Source: Providencia manganoxydans (GTDB lineage: Bacteria > Pseudomonadota > Gammaproteobacteria > Enterobacterales > Enterobacteriaceae). Taken from it: a stretch of DNA of 64,000 nt. Of this stretch, positions 7,511 to 14,942 are shown one piece after another; positions within the stretch are counted from its first letter, which is position 1, and each line of letters starts with the position of its first letter. Where the stretch lies: contig NZ_CP067099.1 of the NCBI RefSeq assembly GCF_016618195.1, positions 806,001-870,000 on the forward strand, written 5' to 3'. A program made the translations under genes and the position numbers. Below the pieces are notes generated by a model. The model was not told where the DNA came from, searched no databases, and worked only from the letters and a program-made list of their open reading frames with translations.

Positions 7511-9424
7511 ATGAAAAAATTATTGCTAGCAGCTCCAATTGCCATGATGTTGGTATCTACAGCAGCATGGGCAGACTCTTTACAAGCACAAAGAGATCGT
7601 TATCAAGCCATCAAACAAGCTTGGGATGCTAAGCAAATGGATGAAGTTGAACGTTTATTACCAACGCTGCAAGACTATCCATTATACCCTTATTTAGAAT
7701 ATCGAGAACTAACTCAAGATCTTGATATTGTTTCACCAAGCCAAGTACAAAAATTCATTGATGCACATCCTACATTGCCCGTAGCTCAAACATTGAAAAC
7801 ACGTTTTATCAATGAGCTTGCCCGTCGCCAAGAGTGGAAATCGTTACTGGCTTTCACTCCTGAAGAGCCAAAACCTGCGCAAGCAAAGTGTAATTATTAC
7901 TACGCAAATTGGGCCACAGGTAATAAAAACTTAGCGTGGCAGGGGGCTGAGAAATCATGGTTAAATGGCCGTTCTATGCCAGAAGCTTGCGATAAGTTAT
8001 TTAACGAATGGGAAAAAGCGGGCTATTTGACACCTGAAATGATCCTTGAGCGGATCCATCTTGCTATTGATGCAGGTAATACTTCAATGGCGGCTTATCT
8101 CGCGAAACGTTTGCCACCAAGCTATCGAACAATTGGTGACGCATTAGTTAAGTTACAAAATGATCCTGCATCTGTGACTCATTTTGCAAAAACAATGACA
8201 CCAACCGATTTTTCACGTCAAGCAACCATTGCGGCATTCAGCCGTTATGCACGTCAGTCACCTGATGCCGCACGTATTGCATTACGAGGTATTAGTAGCG
8301 CGCAAAAAATGAATATGGCTGAAACGCAAAAAATGAAAGACAGTATTGCTTGGCAATATATGGGCGATGTCACGCCTGAGCAGGCTAATTGGCGAGATGA
8401 AACAATTGCTGAAACAAATTCTACGACTCTCAAAGAGCGTCGTGTTCGTTTAGCACTTGGCTTAGGGGATAAAGCTGGGGTGGCGCATTGGTTAAAACAA
8501 TTACCAGCCGATGCTAAAAATAAAGAAGAGTGGCAATACTGGCAAGGGATCACTTTAATCGACGAAGGGAAAAAAGCCGAAGGTGAGGCGATATTACGTA
8601 AGCTCATTAATGGTCGTGGTTTTTACCCAATGGTTGCAGCTCAGAAATTAAATATTGAGTATCCGCTGTATATTAAAACGGCTGAAAAACCAGAAGACAA
8701 CCTTGATAAGTTACCTGAAATTCAGCGTGTTCGTGAATTGATGTATTGGCAAATGGATAACCTAGCTCGAACTGAATGGGTTAGCTTAGTCGCCTCCTTG
8801 CCTGCTAATCAGCAAGAGCAATTAGCGCGTTATGCGTTTAACCATAATTGGGCTGATTTGAGTGTGCAAGCAACGATCACCGCAAAATTATGGAATCATT
8901 TAGAAGAACGTTTTCCTCTGGCGTGGGAAAAAGAGTTTGAGCGTTTCACAACCGATAAATCAATCTCAAAAAGTTATGCAATGGCGATCGCAAGACAAGA
9001 AAGTGCGTTTAACCCACAGGCTCAGTCTCCAGTAGGCGCGACAGGCCTTATGCAATTAATGCCAGCCACCGCCAAACATACCGTACAAAAACAAGGCATC
9101 AGTGATTATGTCAACACAAGCCAATTGACCAATCCTGTAAAAAACATTGAGATTGGTACTGCCTATTTGGATGATGTTTACCAACAATTCTCGCATAACC
9201 GTATTTTAGCCAGCGCAGCCTATAATGCGGGTCCTTCAAGGGTAACGCGTTGGTTAGGTAATAGCGGTGGTCGTATAGATGCGGTGGCGTTTGTTGAAAG
9301 CATTCCTTTTTCAGAGACCCGTGGTTATGTGAAAAACGTGCTGTCCTACGACATTTTTTATCGCTACTTTATGGGGCAAAATGGACCTGTTTTAACGGAT
9401 AATGAGTGGTTGATGAAATATTGA
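7511..9424 (+). CDS. slt: Soluble lytic murein transglycosylase Slt70
   Basis: Periplasmic enzyme that cleaves the MurNAc-GlcNAc bond of peptidoglycan with formation of 1,6-anhydro-MurNAc. A signal peptide is clear at residues 1-21 (KKLLLAAP...AAWA, then DSLQ). Residues about 25-450 are the alpha-helical superhelical doughnut domain. The C-terminal lysozyme-like catalytic domain carries IARQESAFNPQAQSPVGATG, with the catalytic Glu at residue 497, then LMQLMPATA and the late motif AYNAGPSRVTRWL. The length of 637 fits E. coli Slt. The next gene is trpR, as in E. coli. It stands alone, with an ERIC remnant rather than a terminator directly downstream. Confidence 0.96.
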   Translation: MKKLLLAAPIAMMLVSTAAWADSLQAQRDRYQAIKQAWDAKQMDEVERLLPTLQDYPLYPYLEYRELTQDLDIVSPSQVQKFIDAHPTLPVAQTLKTRFINELARRQEWKSLLAFTPEEPKPAQAKCNYYYANWATGNKNLAWQGAEKSWLNGRSMPEACDKLFNEWEKAGYLTPEMILERIHLAIDAGNTSMAAYLAKRLPPSYRTIGDALVKLQNDPASVTHFAKTMTPTDFSRQATIAAFSRYARQSPDAARIALRGISSAQKMNMAETQKMKDSIAWQYMGDVTPEQANWRDETIAETNSTTLKERRVRLALGLGDKAGVAHWLKQLPADAKNKEEWQYWQGITLIDEGKKAEGEAILRKLINGRGFYPMVAAQKLNIEYPLYIKTAEKPEDNLDKLPEIQRVRELMYWQMDNLARTEWVSLVASLPANQQEQLARYAFNHNWADLSVQATITAKLWNHLEERFPLAWEKEFERFTTDKSISKSYAMAIARQESAFNPQAQSPVGATGLMQLMPATAKHTVQKQGISDYVNTSQLTNPVKNIEIGTAYLDDVYQQFSHNRILASAAYNAGPSRVTRWLGNSGGRIDAVAFVESIPFSETRGYVKNVLSYDIFYRYFMGQNGPVLTDNEWLMKY

Positions 9425-9442
9425 TCCCTGAATTGATTATCG

Positions 9443-9505
9443 ATACTTGTCATGTTTTAAGTCGCAGCGTTGTTGACAACACTTAGCTGCAACTCGAATT
9501 ATTTC
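9443..9505 (+). repeat. ERIC-type element, internally deleted (about 63 bp)
   Basis: Both ends are recognisable (ATACTTGTCATGTTTTAAG and TTAGCTGCAACTCGAATTATT), but the central half is missing. It lies between slt and the trpR promoter. Confidence 0.6.
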
Positions 9506-9537
9506 ATGTTATGTAGGTGATTTGCTAAAGAGTATGT

Positions 9538-9564
9538 TATGATTTTGTACTAGTTAAATAGTAT
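9538..9564 (+). promoter_or_regulatory. trpR promoter -10 and TrpR operator
   Basis: GTACTAGTTAAATAGTAT at 9547-9564 is close to the trp operator consensus (GTACTAGTT-AACTAGTAC), directly upstream of trpR. A -10-like TATGAT lies at 9538-9543, so the operator would cover the transcription start. This indicates autoregulation of trpR by tryptophan-bound TrpR, as known in E. coli. Confidence 0.82.
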
Positions 9565-9575
9565 GGTTGGATAAC

Positions 9576-9899
9576 ATGACAGCAAATCACCTTAATGACC
9601 CGGCACTCACCACCAATGAGAACGATGACTGGCAACGCTTCGTTAAGTTACTTCAGCTTGCATTTGAGCAAGATTTACAGCATCCGATATTACAATTATT
9701 ACTGACACCCGATGAGCGCACAGCTCTGGCGACTCGAGTACGTATCGTTCAAGAATTGATGCGCGGTGAGATGAGCCAAAGGGAGCTGAAAAATGAGTTA
9801 GGGGTAGGTATTGCAACCATAACTCGCGGTTCCAATAGTTTAAAATCAGCGCCACAAGATGTTAAAGCTTGGTTGGAAGAACAATTACTTAAAAAGTGA
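9576..9899 (+). CDS. trpR: Trp operon repressor TrpR
   Basis: Dimeric tryptophan-activated repressor of trp, aroH, mtr and its own gene. The core [21 protein letters not shown] is followed by the helix-turn-helix [20 protein letters not shown] and SNSLK, nearly identical to E. coli. I use the ATG at 9576 (MTANHL, 107 residues) rather than the in-frame TTG at 9567, because it gives the usual length and a better distance from the preceding purine-rich stretch. A trp operator sits just upstream. The gene is bracketed by two ERIC-type elements in the same orientation. Confidence 0.95.
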   Translation: MTANHLNDPALTTNENDDWQRFVKLLQLAFEQDLQHPILQLLLTPDERTALATRVRIVQELMRGEMSQRELKNELGVGIATITRGSNSLKSAPQDVKAWLEEQLLKK

Positions 9900-9952
9900 A
9901 GTGTGATACAGCCATAAATAATACTAAAGGTATCTGGGCGATAAATAAGTCT

Positions 9953-10079
9953 CTACTCGTCATACTTCAAGTTGCAGCGTTGTTGACTACGTTCACTCAC
10001 GTCAGTCACATCGTTTTCTATGCGCCTAGCGATTCGTTCATTTGGTCGCCTAGCTGCACCTCGAGTTATTTAGAGTATA
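9953..10079 (+). repeat. ERIC-type element, full length (127 bp)
   Basis: Begins ACTCGTCATACTTCAAGTTG near 9955 and ends CTCGAGTTATTTAGAGTATA. It lies directly after trpR. A spurious short ORF runs through it. Confidence 0.85.
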
Positions 10080-10112
10080 AATAGTGTAAATTGTGTCATT
10101 GATGCAAACAAT

Positions 10113-10150
10113 AAGGGGCAAAGACTGCCCCTTTTGTTATTTTTTCGTTA
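10113..10150. terminator. Rho-independent terminator between trpR and yjjX
   Basis: AAGGGGCA (10113-10120), loop AAGAC, TGCCCCTT (10126-10133), followed by a T-rich tract. It faces out of trpR and may also serve the convergent yjjX. Confidence 0.8.
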
Positions 10151-10209
10151 TACTCGGCGTGTGTATCGTGTTGCAGTATTTAATTGATAATACGCCTCAC
10201 GATGCTGAA

Positions 10210-10746
10210 TTAATCTTCTATCTGGTTTAGCTCTTTATAAATTTCATGCTTAATGGGAACCAGTGCCAGTATCAGTGCTTGTTGGTAAACACTTGTGCGT
10301 GTAAGTACCCCGTTAGTGAAAAAACCAATAGCGCCGCCTTGTTGTTTGATATTATCAATACCGGTTAAATCCGCCATCTCATCGCCAAGCTCACGTCCTT
10401 CACGGATACCTGCGAGAACTTTTTCAGGGATCATAATACTCGCTGAACGTGACTCTCCACGGATTTGTTTATGTTCAATCACAATCCATGCAAAAGTCAT
10501 GTCTTCATCGATGCCGGCTTCGATACCGACCCAGAAATCGGCTTCTGGACGTACTTGTCTTGATGCCATGACGCGTTGTCTTGCACCTGTACGGGTTTCA
10601 TTATTACCGATTGGTTGCTGTGGAACGCTGCTATCAACGTTAATATCTTCGATTTGATAACTGCCTGGCCCAAAAACAGCATCGAAAGCAAGATGAATTG
10701 CTTTAATTTTGGCAGGATTAGTCGTTGCAGCTATAACTTGGTACAT
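10210..10746 (-). CDS. yjjX: Inosine/xanthosine triphosphatase YjjX
   Basis: House-cleaning phosphatase that hydrolyses ITP and XTP to their diphosphates, keeping deaminated purines out of nucleic acids. The N-terminus [23 protein letters not shown] is the family's substrate-binding start. [20 protein letters not shown] and [12 protein letters not shown] follow, and these carry the acidic metal-binding positions. Length 178, close to the roughly 170 of E. coli. It is divergent from gpmB with a 52-bp gap, the same arrangement as in E. coli (trpR, yjjX, gpmB). Confidence 0.93.
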   Translation of the reverse strand: MYQVIAATTNPAKIKAIHLAFDAVFGPGSYQIEDINVDSSVPQQPIGNNETRTGARQRVMASRQVRPEADFWVGIEAGIDEDMTFAWIVIEHKQIRGESRSASIMIPEKVLAGIREGRELGDEMADLTGIDNIKQQGGAIGFFTNGVLTRTSVYQQALILALVPIKHEIYKELNQIED

Positions 10747-10798
10747 TAATTATTTTCCTTTGAACACATACTTTACAAAGTAATAACGGAACACATCT

Positions 10799-11446
10799 AT
10801 GTTACAGGTTTATCTTGTTCGCCACGGCGAAACCGAATGGAACGTGGCTCGTCGTATACAAGGGCAATCTGACAGCCCACTTACTGCTACCGGTCGTTTG
10901 CAAGCTAGGCAGGTGGCCGAAAGAATAAAGTTAGAAGGCATTACCCATATTATCACTAGTGATATGGGACGCACACGTGAAACTGCACAAATCATCGCTG
11001 ATGTTTGCGGGTGTGAAATTATCACAGAACCGCGTCTTCGTGAACTAAATATGGGCGTTCTTGAACAACGTGAAATCGAAACCTTAACAGAACAAGAAGA
11101 ACAATGGCGTAAAAGCCTTATCGATGGCACCCAAGGTGGGCGGATCCCGAATGGCGAATCGATGGAGGAGTTATACCTACGTATGTTTGCTGCATTAAAT
11201 AGCTGCTTAGAGCTTCCAGAAGGAAGCCGACCATTGTTGGTCAGTCACGGGATCGCATTAAGTACATTACTAAGTCGTATTTTAGGCGTGCCTGCCTACT
11301 CAGAGCGCCGCTTACGTTTACGTAACTGCTCGATTTCACGTGTTGATTATCAAAATAGTCCTTGGCTAGCTAATGGCTGGATAGTTGAAAGCACCGGTGA
11401 AGTGACCCACTTAACTCAACCTGCTTTGGATGAACAGCAAGCGTAG
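10799..11446 (+). CDS. gpmB: Phosphoglycerate mutase family protein GpmB
   Basis: Histidine phosphatase superfamily member. LVRHGETEWN at residues 5-14 contains the RHG catalytic motif, whose His is phosphorylated. The second histidine is in LLVSHGIALSTLL near residue 150, and the acidic proton donor lies in the LRELNMGVLEQ region. Length 215 matches E. coli GpmB. The substrate in vivo is uncertain; it is annotated as a cofactor-dependent-like phosphoglycerate mutase, but close relatives act on other phosphomonoesters. It is convergent with rob. Confidence 0.93.
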   Translation: MLQVYLVRHGETEWNVARRIQGQSDSPLTATGRLQARQVAERIKLEGITHIITSDMGRTRETAQIIADVCGCEIITEPRLRELNMGVLEQREIETLTEQEEQWRKSLIDGTQGGRIPNGESMEELYLRMFAALNSCLELPEGSRPLLVSHGIALSTLLSRILGVPAYSERRLRLRNCSISRVDYQNSPWLANGWIVESTGEVTHLTQPALDEQQA

Positions 11447-11451
11447 CTTAA

Positions 11452-11481
11452 TTTGGAGTTTCAGATTATTGAAACTCCAAA
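11452..11481. terminator. Hairpin between gpmB and rob
   Basis: A 12-bp perfect stem TTTGGAGTTTCA / TGAAACTCCAAA with a 6-nt loop lies between the convergent stops. No T tract beyond the stem on either strand. Likely a bidirectional terminator. Confidence 0.65.
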
Positions 11482-11484
11482 TCA

Positions 11485-12381
11485 TCACCGTCTAATTGGA
11501 ATATAGTAATCAAAAGCGGCAATATGTGATTTTGGGTCATCATTCTTATAATTAATATCGCTTACTTTGATATCTTTAAGTTTATAATGCTCAATATCGT
11601 AGCCTGGCCTGCGAGTCAGGTTAAGCTTAGGCAGATACACCCCATATATTTGATAAAGAAACTCTTGCATTGCACCACTTGTCGGTTCACCGCTAAAGCT
11701 AAACTTCACATACTCCCCAGCAGGGATGGTTAAATGGCTATATTCGGCGTTGTTAAAGCTAGCATCTTCAGGCTTAACCGCAGTTGTATAAAATACCGTT
11801 TGTTCATCTTCTTTTTCAGTGTTATGGATAGCATGATGCAAGCCAAATACTTCAGAAGCGATACTTGTTGTATGGTCTAGATAATAATGCCAGAACGTTC
11901 GGCGCATCTGTGAACAAGCACTTGACCACTCTTCTAGAGCATAAGAACAGCTTTGCTCTAAGCCGATTAATGGCTGCTCCTGCATTTGAACAAACTCATG
12001 ATCTAAATGGCGATGGTCATCCAAAATAATTGGCGGGCAAATACCCGTAGCACACCATTCGTCAGTACGGCGATAATAAGCAGGTGTTAAGCTAAATTGC
12101 TTCTTAAATGCACGAGTAAACGTTTGTTGTGAATCAAAGCGATACTGTAGTGCAATATCAAGAATTGGGCGACTGGTAAGGCGTAGAGCAACAGCTGCAC
12201 GAGAAAGTCGACGAGCGCGAATATAAGCGCCTATCGCTTGGTCAGTCACGTCTTTAAACATCCGTTGTAAATGCCACTTGGAGTAACCGGCTTTTGCCGC
12301 AACATTATCGAGTGATAGGGGTTTATCTAAGTTATCATCGATCCAGCGTAGGAGGTCACGAATAATATTTGTTTGATCCAT
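11485..12381 (-). CDS. rob: AraC/XylS-family regulator Rob
   Basis: Transcription activator of the mar/sox/rob regulon (efflux, superoxide and organic-solvent tolerance). The first about 110 residues form two helix-turn-helix units: LSLDNVAAKAGYSKWHLQRMFK, and RPILDIALQYRFDSQQTFTRAF with FKKQFSLTPAYYRR. Residues about 120-298 are a GyrI-like effector-binding domain, the feature that separates Rob (about 289 residues) from the short SoxS and MarA. Position between gpmB and creA matches E. coli. No upstream marRAB-like gene is present. Confidence 0.94.
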   Translation of the reverse strand: MDQTNIIRDLLRWIDDNLDKPLSLDNVAAKAGYSKWHLQRMFKDVTDQAIGAYIRARRLSRAAVALRLTSRPILDIALQYRFDSQQTFTRAFKKQFSLTPAYYRRTDEWCATGICPPIILDDHRHLDHEFVQMQEQPLIGLEQSCSYALEEWSSACSQMRRTFWHYYLDHTTSIASEVFGLHHAIHNTEKEDEQTVFYTTAVKPEDASFNNAEYSHLTIPAGEYVKFSFSGEPTSGAMQEFLYQIYGVYLPKLNLTRRPGYDIEHYKLKDIKVSDINYKNDDPKSHIAAFDYYIPIRR

Positions 12382-12510
12382 GTATATCCCCAGTCGAGAA
12401 GACTTTAAAAACAGATATAGGTTATCAAGGAACGCCTATTCTATATCAAGTTACCTTTTTCGTTTATAGTAAAAGAGTTATATTTACCATTTAGTTATAT
12501 ATTCAAAAGA

Positions 12511-12578
12511 ATTTGAGTTGTGGGTAGGCCGCTATTTCAGTGCCGCCAGCCCCTTGCAACTTGAAGTATGATGAGTAT
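12511..12578 (-). repeat. ERIC-type element, degenerate/deleted
   Basis: The right end TTGCAACTTGAAGTATGATG is well conserved; the left part (TTGAGTTGTGGGTAGGCCGC) is a diverged half. It lies between rob and creA. Confidence 0.55.
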
Positions 12579-12633
12579 CAAGATGCTGCCAACGTAAGCG
12601 AAGCCGCATCTTCTGGTTGAAAAGGAAACCTGT

Positions 12634-13110
12634 ATGCGTTTTGGCAAGTTAAAAAAAGTATTTTTGGCATCACTAGTATCGGCATTACCTTTTGCGACAT
12701 TTGCGGAGGAGATTGGCTCAGTTGATACAGTATTTAAAGTTTTTGGGCCAGATCATAAAATCGTTGTTGAGGCATTTGATGATCCTGATGTAAATAATGT
12801 GACTTGCTACTTAAGCCGTTCAAAAACCGGGGGGATCAAAGGTGGCTTAGGTCTTGCAGAAGACACGTCCGATGCCGCTATTTCATGCCAACAAGTTGGT
12901 CCTATCGAGCTCAATGATCGTATAAAACGTTCACCTAAAAAACCACATGTGGTATTCCAAAAACGTACTTCATTGGTATTTAAAAAGCTACAAGTGGTGC
13001 GCTTTTATGATCCTAAACGTAATACGCTAGTTTATCTCACTTACTCAGATAAAATGATTGATGGCTCACCGAAGAATGCAATCAGTGCCGTGCCTATCAT
13101 GCCATGGTAA
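12634..13110 (+). CDS. creA: CreA family periplasmic protein
   Basis: Small secreted protein of unknown biochemical function, named for its place beside creBCD in E. coli; creBCD is absent here. A signal peptide is visible at residues 1-24 ([20 protein letters not shown]). The mature part has the conserved family text [38 protein letters not shown] and ISCQQVGPI, with two cysteines likely to form a disulfide. Length 158 is as in E. coli. It is flanked by two ERIC-type remnants in opposite orientation. Confidence 0.92.
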   Translation: MRFGKLKKVFLASLVSALPFATFAEEIGSVDTVFKVFGPDHKIVVEAFDDPDVNNVTCYLSRSKTGGIKGGLGLAEDTSDAAISCQQVGPIELNDRIKRSPKKPHVVFQKRTSLVFKKLQVVRFYDPKRNTLVYLTYSDKMIDGSPKNAISAVPIMPW

Positions 13111-13116
13111 TCATAC

Positions 13117-13211
13117 ATACTTGTCATACTTCAAGGTGTAGCGCTATTCGTTAGGGTATAAGTGTGTCGTTCATGTATTACTTAGCTGCACCTCTCATTA
13201 TTTAGCGTATA
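13117..13211 (+). repeat. ERIC-type element, internally deleted (95 bp)
   Basis: Begins ATACTTGTCATACTTCAAGG just after creA and ends CTCATTATTTAGCGTATA. About 30 bp of the centre is missing. Confidence 0.7.
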
Positions 13212-13241
13212 GATTAAATAATATAGAGTGCAGTAAAACAA

Positions 13242-13267
13242 AAACCGGCGGGATGGCCGGTTTTTTT
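13242..13267. terminator. Bidirectional terminator between creA and arcA
   Basis: AAACCGGC / GCCGGTTT stem with a 6-nt loop, followed by seven Ts on the + strand and preceded by an A run, so it can work in both directions for the convergent genes. Confidence 0.85.
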
Positions 13268-13284
13268 ATCGATAGCGAGACGAA

Positions 13285-14001
13285 TTATTCGTCCAAATCA
13301 CCACAGAAACGGTAGCCTTCACCATGGATGGTAGCAATGATTTCCGGAGTATCAGGTGTTGATTCGAAATGTTTACGAATACGGCGAATAGTCACATCCA
13401 CTGTTCTGTCATGTGGTTTCAATTCGCGGCCTGTCATTTTCTTCAGTAAGTCCGCACGGGTTTGAATTTTACCTGGGTTCTCACAGAAATGTAGCATGGC
13501 ACGGAACTCACTACGTGGTAATTTGTAGTGTTCACCGGCTGGGCTAACTAATGAACGGCTATTGATATCAAGCTCCCAGCCATTAAATTTATAACTTTCA
13601 ACTAAGCGGCGCTCTTCTGTGCCACCTGATAAGTTCATGGTGCGAGAAAGCAAATTACGTGCACGGATCGTCAACTCACGAGGGTTAAACGGTTTAGTGA
13701 TATAGTCATCAGCACCAATTTCGAGCCCGAGGATCTTATCAACCTCATTATCACGGCCTGTTAAGAACATTAAAGCGATACTTTCTTGTTCACGCAATTC
13801 ACGAGCCAGCAACAGGCCATTTTTACCTGGTAAGTTAATATCCATGATGACCAAATTGATGTCATGCTCAGAAAGAACATTATGCATCTCTTCGCCGTCA
13901 GTAGCTTCGTGGACAACATAGCCTTCCGCTTCAAAGATACTTTTTAGCGTATTGCGTGTGACAATCTCATCTTCAACAATTAAAATGTGTGGGGTCTGCA
14001 T
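13285..14001 (-). CDS. arcA: Two-component response regulator ArcA
   Basis: Global regulator of respiratory metabolism, phosphorylated by the quinone-sensing kinase ArcB (not in this window). The receiver domain at residues 1-120 has the acidic pocket (VEDE), the phospho-acceptor Asp in [12 protein letters not shown] at residue 54, and Lys in [11 protein letters not shown]. The C-terminal winged-helix OmpR-type domain (about 135-235) ends with [15 protein letters not shown] and HGEGYRF. Length 238 is the E. coli value. It is monocistronic with a long upstream region that also carries an ERIC element. Confidence 0.97.
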   Translation of the reverse strand: MQTPHILIVEDEIVTRNTLKSIFEAEGYVVHEATDGEEMHNVLSEHDINLVIMDINLPGKNGLLLARELREQESIALMFLTGRDNEVDKILGLEIGADDYITKPFNPRELTIRARNLLSRTMNLSGGTEERRLVESYKFNGWELDINSRSLVSPAGEHYKLPRSEFRAMLHFCENPGKIQTRADLLKKMTGRELKPHDRTVDVTIRRIRKHFESTPDTPEIIATIHGEGYRFCGDLDE

Positions 14002-14137
14002 ATTTGCTACCTAAAGTTTTAAAATAAAATTAGTGAACACATAAGCCGCTTCCAAGATTAGGTGGTTTTGTTTTTATGTTTTTTGGAAAAACGCGTCTAT
14101 GAGTTATAAATTAGTTGTCGAGTCAACGTTACTATAT

Positions 14138-14264
14138 AATACTCGCCATACTTCAATTTGCAGTGTTGTTGGCTATGCTAACTCTCACCAGTTACATAGT
14201 TTTCTATGCTCCTAGTGACTCATTCACCTATCGCCTCGCAGTAACTTGAATTACTTAGAGCATA
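14138..14264 (+). repeat. ERIC-type element, full length (127 bp)
   Basis: Begins ATACTCGCCATACTTCAATT and ends TTGAATTACTTAGAGCATA, within the arcA-thrL divergent interval. Confidence 0.8.
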
Positions 14265-14720
14265 CTATTGCCTCTGTTATTATCAGATTCAAAAATGAAT
14301 CAAAATTTAGGCATTTTCCCAACGTTGGGCTGTTAACAGCAATATAACAGCTAATACTGCATTTACCACCTAAAAAAATAACTTTTGTTGATACATATCA
14401 AAATCAATTGTAGCACGTTAACAAAATTTGTTAGTAAGAAAACGTGACAAATTCTATACATGTTTAACTATCAGATCATGCCTTACGATTTGCTAAGTTG
14501 CATTCTTGTATATTTTTGAAAGCTGTATTAAAAATAAACATAGTGCTGACAAAATCTCTTAAAAAAATCATAAAAATTTTATATCGACATTTGTTAATTT
14601 TTTGGTTTTAAAAGTTACCGCTTGGTGGGTTGTTCCATTTTCTGCTCAATTTTTATTTAATATATAGAATAATTTTTGATAAGTTACCGCTAGCAGAGAA
14701 CGCTTTTTTTGCAAATAAAT
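14265..14720. other. arcA/thr divergent regulatory region
   Basis: No gene seen. It holds two adjacent perfect palindromes, CCCAACGTTGGG (14318-14329) and CTGTTAACAG (14330-14339), and an 11-bp direct repeat AAGTTACCGCT at 14612-14622 and 14681-14691. The arcA promoters should lie here; E. coli yjjY and yjtD are absent. Confidence 0.4.
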
Positions 14721-14749
14721 TTGACATTTTTAGGTAATTGCTTTAACCG
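14721..14749 (+). promoter_or_regulatory. thr operon promoter
   Basis: A consensus -35 TTGACA (14721-14726) is followed by a TTTAACC segment about 15-17 bp downstream, the same arrangement as the E. coli thr promoter. It lies about 45 bp before the leader peptide. Confidence 0.6.
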
Positions 14750-14789
14750 TATAGGGAGAAAGTAACAAATTAAGAGACAGACAGAATTT

Positions 14790-14858
14790 ATGCGTAACAT
14801 CAGCCTGACAACGATTATTATTACCACCACCGTAACCACAGGAAACGGGGCGGGCTGA
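14790..14858 (+). CDS. thrL: thr operon leader peptide ThrL
   Basis: A 22-residue peptide, MRNISLTTIIITTTVTTG followed by NGAG, rich in Thr (7) and Ile (4). It ends with the same GNGAG as E. coli ThrL. Ribosome stalling at Thr/Ile codons when charged tRNAs are scarce favours an antiterminator and lets transcription continue into thrA. It is too short for standard ORF calling but unmistakable from composition, C-terminus and the downstream attenuator. Confidence 0.93.
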   Translation: MRNISLTTIIITTTVTTGNGAG

Positions 14859-14884
14859 CGCATCCAAAAAATAAAAAATGAAAA

Positions 14885-14918
14885 AGCCCGCATCCAATAA
14901 GATGTGGGCTTTTTTTTG
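14885..14918 (+). terminator. thr attenuator
   Basis: AGCCCGCATC (14885-14894), loop CAATAA, GATGTGGGCT (14901-14910), then eight Ts in all counting the stem-end T. It lies 26 bp after the thrL stop, the classical attenuator position. GGGCGGGCTGACGCATCC near the thrL stop can form the competing structure. Confidence 0.9.
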
Positions 14919-14942
14919 GTGTTAAATCAGGAGAGGAATACC

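Noticed and set aside
9896..10084. 62-residue ORF after trpR
   Set aside because: It runs through the ERIC-type element; no ribosome site or homology.
10141..10200. Possible further ERIC copy (TTATACTCGGCGTGTGTATC)
   Set aside because: Only about 10 bases at one end match; insufficient to call.
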